NCBI GenBank assembly: GCA_043228905.1
Contig: JBHGNT010000018.1
Location: 13,516,001 to 13,580,000, forward strand
Length of the DNA: 64,000 nucleotides
Reading direction: 5' to 3'
DNA from: Azolla caroliniana
Lineage: Eukaryota > Polypodiophyta
The notes below the pieces were generated by a model. That model saw only the letters and a list, made by a program, of their open reading frames with translations, did not search any database and was not told where the DNA came from. The position numbers and the translations under genes are program-made. Positions within the stretch are counted from its first letter, which is position 1, and each line of letters starts with the position of its first letter. Shown here in pieces: positions 55,931 to 64,000 of this stretch.

Positions 55931-56420
55931 TTCTGTGTCGAGGTCTGATTGCGGTGGCGAAGTTGGATGGTGATGAGAGTGAGGTTGAGAGAGAGAGAGT
56001 TTAGAAAGCGGGGGTTCTCTGTGCGCAGGTTCTCGTCTGATGATCTTTCAGCGTCTTGGTGCTTCTGTGCTCCTGGGTTCGCGAAAGTAAAGGGTCTCTA
56101 CGCGCAGTGGTTTTTGTCTGTGCATTCTGGCGCCTTTTTCGAGTGTGTGCATGTCGTGTACTAAAATAGCATTATGTCCTGTGATGGCGCTTTAAATGCC
56201 CACTACGTACCTTTTCGCTCCTCGCTCTTTCATCCATTCATTCCTTGCTTTTGCATGATTGTTTTTATTTATTATTTATTTATTTTAACCAATAATTTAA
56301 TTTAGTGTGACGTTACTTGTCTGTTGGTCCTCTTGGACCCTTACCGGTCTCATTTTCCCCAGTTACTGGCTCGCCTTCTCTGCCGTCTTGGTGGTTGCCG
56401 TTTCCCTCACTGGTGTCGGT
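55931..56420 (-). promoter_or_regulatory. Leader between G1 pol and its 3' ORF, possible internal promoter
   Basis: Minus strand: AT-rich (56320-56260), then GGGCATTTAAAGCGCC near 56203-56188, a TATA-like box, then about 250 bases of non-coding leader with CT repeats (CTCTCTCTCTCTCAACC near 56000) before the ATG at 55930. This arrangement would suit separate transcription of the 3' ORF. It is inferred from composition only. Confidence 0.45.
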
Positions 56421-56422
56421 CC

Positions 56423-59400
56423 TCAATATGGCTTCAACCGGAATCCGTTGACCCATTTGCCTAGCACTTCGCCGGCAAGTGTCCCTAACTGGTAGGACCC
56501 ATTATACTCCCGTGTTAGCCAATACGGTCCGGTCCATCTAAACCATAGGTTACCCGGCATCTTGCCCATCCAGGTCTGAAATACTAACACCAGTTTGCCG
56601 ATTGCGAACATTTTTTCGTTTCCTTTCCTGTGCCGGTCGACAAATGCTTTCCGTCGCCGTTGCTCCAATTCTAAGTGCAGGATGCTGGCTAGTCATTGTT
56701 CCTCGAGTTCACACAACGCTGTCAACCGTATTGCCTCCGACTCCTTCTCATTCAGTCGTTCCCGTAGCTGGATCCGTAAGCTGGGTACTTGGAATTCCAC
56801 TGACATTACCGCCTCTAGTCCGAACGCTAACCGGAACGGTGTTGTTCGGATGCTCGTCTTGTATGTCGTCCGGTATGCCGAAAGCGCGCTATGTAGCTTT
56901 GTATCCCAATCCGTTCGGTTTTCGTTGACGATCTTCCGGAGGATATTCTGGAGCGTCTTGTTCGTTGATTCCGCTAAACCGTTCGCCTATGGATAGTAAG
57001 GTGTGCTTCGTTTGTGGACAACGGCATAGAATGTCGTCAGGCTTTCCACTACTTGGCCGAGAAAGTGCCCCCCTTGGTCGCTTATTAATTCAATTGGGCA
57101 TCCGTAACGGCACCAGATGTACTCATATAGAAACTTCGCCGTTGACACAGCGGTGTTGTCCCTTAATGCTTTGGCCTCCACCCATTTCGTGCAGTAATCC
57201 GTCACGACGATGACGTATCGATTACCCGTTCTCATTGCCAGTGGCTTGAATGGTCCCACAAAGTCCAGCCCCCACTTCTGGAATGGCTCGAGTGGTAGTA
57301 CCGGCTGGTGTGGCATACGAGCCTGCTCCGTTGGTTGACCCATTCGCTAGCATAGGTCACATTCTTTTGCGTACCGTACCGCATCTCTTAATGTCGTTGG
57401 CCACCATAGGCCACTTTGCCATATTTTCCTGGCCGTCGCATCTCCGGCATAGTGACCTCCGGCAACTCCACAGTGGGCTTCCCTCAGTATCAGTTCCTTT
57501 TCATCGCTGCGCACCGCCCGTCTCCATATGCCGTCCGCGCCCTTGTGGTACAGTGCGTCTTGCAGTAAGCAGCAATGTCGGCTTTGCACAACCAGGCGTT
57601 TCCGTTCGTCCCGGTTCATCTCTTCCAGAGGCAATCCTGTGCTTAGAAACTGGTGCATATTTGTGAGCCATTTGTCTTCCTGTGCCACCATCTCATCTGC
57701 TGCTGTCTCCGTAGTGACTTGAAACAGCTCCGCATCCAGAAACTCATCCGCTACTCCGTCACCCGTCTCTCCAGACTCTAATCGGCTTAAGTAATCCGCC
57801 ACGACATGCTGTATACCGGGTCGGTGGAATATTTCAAACTCGAACTCCTGTAACAGTAAGGTCCACCGGGCCAATTTGCCGGTGAGTGACGCTTTGGACA
57901 CCAGGTAAAGGAGTGCCGAATGATCTACATGGAAGGAAAACTTCCTTCCCAATAAATAATGTCGAAACTTTGTCACATTGTAGATCATCCCTAGAGCTTC
58001 TCGTTCTGTGGTACAGTAGTTCCGTTCTCCTTGGGATAGCTTCCGGCTGGCATAGTACACTGGCCGGTACCATTTTGGCTCCGTAAGCTGCCTAAGTACG
58101 CTTCCGCTTGCGTTGTCGGAGGCGTCCACGAACACGTGAAATTCTTTACTCCAATCCGGAGGCTGCACTACCTATGCCTGCGACAATAGTACCTTGAGGG
58201 CCCTATACGCCCTATCCTCGGTGTCGGTCCACTGGAATGGTGTCCGATGTACGGCGGCATGCAACGGTGTAGCCAGGTCGGCCAAGTATCGGAGTATTCG
58301 GCTGTGCCACCGTATCTGGCCTAAGAACCGGCTTAATGCCTTTCCCTTTGACGGTGCCGGTGCTTCTAATATGGCTTTCACTTTGTTCGGGTCGACTGCA
58401 ATACCTTCCTGACTCACAATATGTCCTAATAGAGTTCCACTGGATACGCCAAATACACACTTTGCCGGATTCAAGCTTAGCCGGTACGTTCTACACTTTT
58501 CTAGACAAAGACGGAGGTGCTGAAAATGGTCCTCCTCTCGGCTCTAGACGGAAAAATCGTCAAGGAAAACCTGCATAAAAGCCGGAATATATTCACCAAA
58601 GATTTCCATGATGATTCGTTGAAATGTTGTCGGTGCCGTTTTGAGTCCGAACATCATCACCACGGCCACAAACACCCCCCATTCAGTGAGGAAAGCTGTT
58701 TTCTCTTGGTCACAAACACCCCCCATCCGGATCTGATTATACCCGCTGAATCCGTCTAGGAAACTATAGACCTCATGGCCGGCGACGGCATCCAACAGTC
58801 CATCTATGAACGGAAGTGGAAACGCATCCGTTACCGTAGCTGCATTGAGTTTCCGGTAGTCCACACAAACTCGAATTTTTCCGTTCTTCTTCGGTACGAC
58901 TACGATCGGGCTCAGCCATGTCGCTTTCTTTACCGGACGGATAAAGCAAACTCTTAGCAGTTTGTCGATTTCCTCCTTGACCTTGGCGGCATAATTGGGA
59001 TTCATCCAGTACCGTCTTTGTGCCACTGGTTTTGCGTCCTTGCTCAAGTGCACCTGATGCTGGTATAACTGAGGGTCGAGTCCTCGCATGTCTTCGTATG
59101 ACCAGGCGAACACATCGCGAAATTCCGTGAGAAGTGTGATCATCGCCGTTTTGTCCTCGGACTTCATCTCCTTGGCGATGTGCACCGGTTTTGCGTCGTT
59201 CGTGGTCCCTAGGTTCACCTCTTCCAGTTGCGACGCTTTTACGCGCTGTGAAACGGCCATTTCCCGTTCCAACGCTTCCTGCGCTTGCCGTAACTCCCGG
59301 ATTGCGTCTTTATCCGGTTCTGCTTCAGCCTCTTCCGGTTGCGGTAAGTATGGTGCTATTGCTTCGGCAATGTCAATTTCGAAGAGGGGTATGATCTTCG

Positions 59401-60330
59401 GGTTTTCCTGCAGGTACCGAGCTTCTTCTTCGTCAGCTAACCCTTCTAGCATGTTGACGCATTCCGCATACAACGGTGTACATTCCTTGCCAGTGCTCGT
59501 CCTTGGCTGTGTTCATACCCGTACCTTGGCTTTTCCTCGCCGGAAGGTAATTATATTTTTCCGCCAATTCTATTTGATATGTGCCGTTTTCAACCATGGC
59601 CGCCCCAACAATAGCGGGTATGCGCCTTGTGCCTATAATCGTAGCACTACGGCCGAGATGTGAAATGTATGACCACCGACGGTGACTTCTAATTTCCGTA
59701 TTAATCCTGTTGGCCGCAATGAGCTTGTATCGGCCATCCGCAACCAGAACGGACACGGCTCCCACTCGTGGATTCCTAGGGCATCACACGTCCGGAGGCT
59801 TATTACATTCACCCCAGAGCCTCCGTCTATAACTGTGCCGGGGAGTTCTTTCCCTTTTACAATGGCAGTGATTACTGGACTGCTTGTGTCCACCACCGTT
59901 GGTCCCTCCTCCGGATTTGAGAAGAGTACCGGTGCCGATGATGGTTCTCCTGCCGTCATGGCCGTCTTCAGTCCTTCCGTGAATCTTGGCACGAGTTGTA
60001 GGAGTCTTCCTAGTGGCAACGTAATCTGGCATTCTTGCAATGCCTGCCATGTCTCGTTCTCGGAGTTACTACCGCCGGCAAGCCCTACGGTGTTCTCCTT
60101 TTGCCGTTGTAAGTCTGTGACATTCTGCTTGTTTGTTTTCTTTACCCATTCCGTTGCTTGTTTCCGGATAGTCTCCTGTGTCTCCCATTCCTTGGCCATG
60201 CCCTTCGACCTTGTGGTCACCTGTTGCAGATCTGTCACCTCAGGGACTACCATATTTACCGCCGGTCGTTTTTCCTCTTCTTTTGGTGATGAAGGCCTCT
60301 CCTCTTCGACATCGTGGTTGCCAAAAACTG
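56423..60330 (-). pseudogene. G1 pol: protease, reverse transcriptase, RNase H, integrase
   Basis: All blocks share one frame. Linker DLQQVTTRSKGMAKEWETQ; protease TVIDGGSGVNVISL (Asp-Gly-Gly; near 59820); RT WLSPIVVVPKKNGKIRVCVD, LDGFSGYNQIRM, FGLKTAPTTFQRIM-type motif and VFLDDFSV (active site, near 58555); RNase H FHVFVDASDNASG and QHVVADYLSRLES; integrase H2C2 (HCGVAGGHYAGD, CDLC), DFVGPFKP, ISDQGGHF, NGLAESTNKTLQ and a GPYWLTREYNGSYQL C-terminus. Eight in-frame stops (59633, two more before 59520, 58544, 58172, 57347, 56987, one near 56690) and no frameshift. Ends at KPY, about 56423. Confidence 0.9.
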
Positions 60331-60765
60331 TGTTAACTCTTCGGGCCGGACAATGGCCTAACACAGGGTGTCTACGGAAGACACTTCACCAAAGGGTGTT
60401 ACGGCAACCGGATTAGACTCAATGCTTAATCCGACTTAATTAAGTTACTTAGCATGATCGTCTTTCATAATTATACGCGTAAAATATAACAATTAAGACA
60501 GAACGGCAATTAACACAGAGAGATAACAACGCTAAGCTTCTATTAATTAACCGTTATCCATTACATTGTATTCGGGCCTTTAAATAGGTTTTCGGTCTGT
60601 ATTACAAAACGGTGCCATCCGCACCTGTTCGGGATCGGTTTGGATCCAGAACGGCATACCGATTCCGGTCCGTTCGTCCACACTCATAGCTTAATTACAA
60701 CCACATTCCTAGTACTTAAATAACTCTCCGTTTCCCACTCTGGACTCCTTTGCCGGCCGGTAACA
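60331..60765 (-). repeat. 5' LTR of G1 (435 bp)
   Basis: Minus strand TGTTACCGGCCGGC to GAGTTAACA. About 19 differences from 52677-53101, nearly all transitions. Followed inward by CAGTTTTTGGCAACCACG; TGGCAACCACG may be the primer site, but I cannot match it to a tRNA. Confidence 0.9.
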
Positions 60766-61620
60766 GGCACCCCCTTGACTCCCCCTACTCGTGGAGGGTC
60801 TAGTACTGTAGTTGACATTTCAATTATGCCTCGAGTTCTGCTCTTGTCGGCCGCCTCCATTGAGTGCCGACCCACCTCATCCACCATGACCATGGGACCG
60901 ATCCAACTCTATGTACAACGTCTTGTTGTCGGTGTCTGTACTTGTTGATGCACTTGAGTGACTTTCCTCTACAAGCAACATCAATTGTAGCTCGAAAAAC
61001 GAAGGTGTATTCTACCTCGTGCAAACAGCCGTTCGGAATGCTCCGAACTTTGACGCCAACCCTCTGAGATAGACCTACACCATTTTGTCCTCCTTGACAG
61101 TCACGTTAATGGAGGCAAGGGGGTCGGAGATCTCCTTGATTCGAGTTGTATAATTGGCCATAGACAAATATCTCTATCAGACATTATGGAGTTCCTCCCT
61201 AAGTTGCGACTTCCTGGTCATTTTGCTAGTGGCGAAAGTCCATCTAAGATTTGCCCACGTATCCTTTGGCATCTTGGTGTTCTGGATATAAATCAAAAAT
61301 TGATCGCTCACACAAGATGCGAAGCAGTAGAGAACTCTGCTTGCCGCCTATTCCCAAGTTGGGAAATCTCTATGTGTCGAATCTGGTGTTGCATCATTAG
61401 CTCCTTCGACATAACTCAAGTATCCGTGCTCGAGAAATTACTGGTGCATCTTGTATGACCAAGATGTGTAGTTGATCCTATCGAGCTTCTCTATCGGAAG
61501 CGAGCTTCCCATTCCTCTATACATGTTCCTGTCTTTTCTTTTCCGAAAATGAGAAAACTTGTCTCTGTCTTATTCGCTTGCTTTTTTGTCGACTACAGAG
61601 GTTTCGCCACCCTCGTGCTC
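60766..61620 (-). pseudogene. Copia-A gag N-half
   Basis: Minus strand, with frame changes: LVEEKLDRINYTSWSYKMHQ-type region near 61430-61490, MPKDTWANLRWTFATSKMTRK, MANYTTRIKEISDPLASIN, YLRGLASKFGAF, FFELQLMLLVEESHSSASTS, ending at GGSQGG where G1 inserted. Several stops (for example after ELHNV). Confidence 0.75.
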
Positions 61621-61628
61621 TAATACCA

Positions 61629-62103
61629 TGTAAAAAGTTATGTGTGCGAAAGACACCGTCGTGTACATTATAGGTTATTTAGAAACTTGAAAATACAACA
61701 GTTAGCTAAGCACAGGGAATGTAATAGAGAGAGAGAGGGACTAAGTGGAGCAAACAACAACATTTCGATTACAAAATGACTCAATACTCTATACAACAAC
61801 AACGCACAAAGTGCACTTTATATACAAGCCCTGATGAGTGGGCTGACACAACTACAGTTAGTACTGGAATGCTTATAAATGAGCCTGACACTAACATCCT
61901 ATAATATTCCTATTTGCTAAAATAGGAATATAGGCCTCTAACGGCCAATCAGATTCTATCCGACTCAGCACACCTGAATCGAACTCCATTTGATTCGGCT
62001 CTCAGCTTCTTCAGCCGATTCGGGCCTAGCAAATCGGTTTCCAACCTATTCGGCTCTCGGCTTCTTTAGCCAATTCGACCTATGTTGAGCTTGCCTCTCA
62101 ACA
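61629..62103 (-). repeat. 5' LTR of the copia-A element (475 bp)
   Basis: Minus strand TGTTGAGAGGCAAGC at 62103 to CTTTTTACA at 61629. Contains a GA tract (61722-61735) and TATATAAAGTGCAC box near 61825-61812 (minus). It is inserted in another copia-A copy that continues at 62104. Confidence 0.85.
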
Positions 62104-64000
62104 GTTCTCTAATCTTGAGGAGTCAGAGTAGCTAAGGTTCGTCGAGATCAGCGATGACACCTCTCACCCCATCAAGCACATTGGCAATATCCCTCTGAGC
62201 TATGTCGGCTAGAAAGGAATAATGTGCAATGTCCTGCATGTGTTGACTATCACCAAGAATTTGTTGTCAGTCGAACAAATAGTCGACCAAGGAATGCAAG
62301 TGTGCTTCAATCACCATGGTTGCTTCATCTAAGATGAAGGCCAAATCATTGTGCAAGAGCGCAAATATGGAAATATGTTTAGCCTCGACACAAATGATGT
62401 CAACACCACTATGTTCACGAAAGGAAAGAAGGTTGAATCGGATATCGACCTGTGGCACAAGTTGATTGGCCACATCACTCTCTCGAGGCTTCAGGAAATG
62501 TAGGCGAAACATACAGTATTCGGCTTGTCGAAATTTAGTGGTCGGAAGGACCAACTATGTCAATCCTGCCAACTACGGAAGCAACATCGGCTTTCATTCC
62601 CTAACAAGTGCAATCAGAGCCATAACAAGCTCAATTTAATCCATTTGGATGTGTGGGGATCAACACAAAATGTAAGCATTGGCAGGAGCCAATACTTCGT
62701 CTCCTTCATCGACGACTACACACGACATTGTTAGGTCTACCTGATAGAGAAGAAAAGCAAGGTCTTCTCTTATTTCCAGAACCTGAAGAGCTTGATTAAA
62801 AAGGAGACAGAGAGAAATATTTTTCTGGCCAATTCAATTGTTATCGGCAAAAGAAGGGAATTCAAGAGGAATTCTCTTGTAGATACATGCCGGAGCAAAA
62901 TGGCGTGGCCGAACAAAAGAACCGGAAAATTGTAGAAGCAGCTACAGTAATGCTCAAGCAGAAGCGCATGCCGAATTTTTACTAGGCCGAAGCAATCAAA
63001 ACAGTCGTGTACCTTTAGAATCCGATATTTGCAACTGGAGTGAAAGTGTCGCCACATGAGTTGTATTTCGGGCACAAGCCGAATTTGGCGCACCTAAGGG
63101 TGTTCGGCAACATTGCGTATGTGCAGGTGCCAGATGAGAAGCGTAAGAAGTTAGATGCTAAAGCCGAGAAATCTATTTAAGTCGGCCACTTGCATGAACA
63201 AAAGGGTTATAAGCGTTATAACCCCCACACTAAACAAGTGTGAGTCAACCAAGATGTCGTGTTTGACGAGTCGGTTTCTTGGTACTCACTTCCGACAAAT
63301 TCGACCCCTGTAAACTCCATACTGAATTCTGAAGATGAGGCTAGTGAGGTCGGCATGATTGAGGAAGAAATCGAAAATTAGTAGGAGAGTCCAATTTCAT
63401 TTCAATTGAGTGAGCTGAAACGACCAATCATTTGAGCAGTCGGCGAGCAAAGAGGACTTAGTCGTGCAATCCCCCAAGAAGAAGCCCAAGAGGAGGCTAT
63501 CTTGGAGAGAGAAGGGGAAGAAGAAGATTCCGGAGTATGGCAGTAAAGAGGGCACATCGGATTGGAGTAAATTCGACAAAGACATGAGCGGTGATGGAGA
63601 ACCTCAAGAATTGAGGTTGGATTCAACTAAAAGGGCCTTGAAATCGGCAAATGAGAAGTTGCACGATCAACTCGCCACAAGAACCCCGTGACACGATACA
63701 GGTACAACAAGTACATGACACATCACTATGCGTACATGACAAAAGTGGCAGAGGTCCGCGAGTTGGAGAGCTACATGGAGGCATCACAATATGCCAAGTG
63801 GAAATCGGCAATGGAGGAAGAGATGTGAGCTTTAGCCAAAAACGAGATGTGGGACCTCATTGACCCTGCAAAGGATTGCAAGCCAATCAGATGTAAGTGG
63901 GTGTATAAACTGAAATACAATGCCAACGACACAGTGAACAGGTATAAGGCCCGATTGGAAGCCAAGGGCTATGCTCAGACACACGGGATCGACTACGACG
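62104..64000 (+). pseudogene. Copia-A protease to RT start, plus strand, running off the right edge
   Basis: Follows directly the LTR at 62103, so it is the host of that insertion. TKNLLSVEQIVDQGMQV, DIDLWHKLIGHITLSRL, C-QSC-QLRKQHRLSFPN, IHLDVWGSTQNVSIG, FVSFIDDYTRHC, a deleted integrase middle, YMPEQNGVAEQKNRKIVEA, SPHELYFGHKPNLAHLRVF, YNPHTKQV, VNSILNSEDEASEVG, TRYRYNKYMTHHYAYM, MEEEM, NEMWDLIDPAKDCKPIRCKW and AKGYAQTHGIDYD at the edge. More than ten stops and frameshifts. Same family as 19288-24137. Confidence 0.85.

Larger units (their letters stand above)
52677..60765 (-). mobile_element. G1: full-length Ty3/gypsy element with a 3' extra ORF
   Basis: LTRs 52677-53101 and 60331-60765 (about 95% identical by eye) in direct orientation; target duplication GACAC/GGCAC. 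On the minus strand the order is LTR, short linker, protease, RT, RNase H, integrase, a leader of about 490 bp, a 924-codon ORF, LTR. No capsid or CCHC gag region between the 5' LTR and protease. Integrase wording (GLDFVGPF, DYCTKWVEAKAL, GPYW) places pol nearer the Tat/Athila side of gypsy than the chromoviruses, and no chromodomain is seen. Confidence 0.9.
52326..62103 (-). mobile_element. Copia-A element (minus) split by the G1 gypsy
   Basis: Minus strand: 5' LTR 62103-61629, primer site variant TGGTATTAGAGC, gag 61620-60766, [G1 52677-60765], gag end and protease 52676-52326, where it meets the copia-2 LTR end. The G1 insertion is bordered by GACAC (52672-52676) and GGCAC (60766-60770), a 5-bp duplication with one change. 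Integrase onward is missing. Confidence 0.83.

Noticed and set aside
57250-57666. Long plus-strand frames over the G1 element (also 59088-59663 and 59682-60416)
   Set aside because: They are antisense shadows of GC-rich pol; no domain motifs, while the minus strand has the complete pol order.

Overview
The window reads as nuclear DNA of a land plant with a large, transposon-packed genome. The evidence is Ty1/copia LTR elements whose primer-binding site matches the plant initiator-Met tRNA (TGGTATCAGAGC), Ty3/gypsy elements, a LINE, telo-box-like intron repeats and GT-AG introns. I cannot name the species. The mix (a non-canonical gypsy lineage, an L1 with an animal/algal-style ORF1, a transposase known to me mainly from animal genomes) would suit a fern, lycophyte or other non-model lineage, but that is inference. 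I see no ordinary host gene, tRNA or rRNA; everything interpretable is mobile or was carried by something mobile.

Layout. 1-2293: 5' part of a young copia element (minus, open reading frame intact) inserted in an older copia RT gene (2294-4037). 4.2-5.5 kb: degenerate repeats. 5.5-6.9 kb: LINE with ORF1 and the endonuclease part of ORF2. 7.2-8.2 kb: AT-rich, empty. 8.2-10.9 kb: copia remnant (minus) carrying a nested LTR and an 88-bp inverted-repeat insertion. 11.4-12.7 kb: decayed gypsy pol (G1 family), interrupted by a second gypsy (12.7-17.7 kb, itself hit by a 1.3-kb insertion). 17.7-19.0 kb: copia 3' end joined to it and tandemly duplicated across the joint. 19.1-25.2 kb: copia pieces on the minus strand, one joint fusing RT to gag. 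25.2-28.2 kb: gypsy-2 (minus) inserted in a copia gag (28.2-29.2 kb). 29.6-31.2 kb: G1 3' ORF and LTR, plus strand.

31.2-52.3 kb is one old plus-strand copia (copia-2) opened twice: by a nearly complete copia (copia-3, 32931-38422) in its pre-integrase region, and by an 11.25-kb DNA transposon (40805-52052) in its 3' LTR. The DNA transposon is the main item of interest. It has 25-bp terminal inverted repeats and a 4-bp ATTT target duplication. On the minus strand it carries a helix-turn-helix plus DDE-like transposase. On the plus strand it carries an intron-containing gene with a RING-like finger and an FCP1/SCP-like phosphatase domain lacking its catalytic aspartate. Introns and flanks hold arrays of the palindrome TAGCTAATTAGCTA and an 83-bp satellite.

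52.3-62.1 kb: copia-A (minus) split by a full-length gypsy (G1, 52677-60765) with matching LTRs. G1 has protease-RT-RNase H-integrase in one frame broken only by stop codons, no capsid-type gag at its 5' side, and a separate coiled-coil ORF of about 924 codons after pol. 62.1-64 kb: another copia-A, plus strand, running off the window.

The genes do not form a host pathway. They are successive layers of insertion, so the nesting order gives relative ages. Almost all coding regions are pseudogenes; copia-1 at the left edge is the exception.
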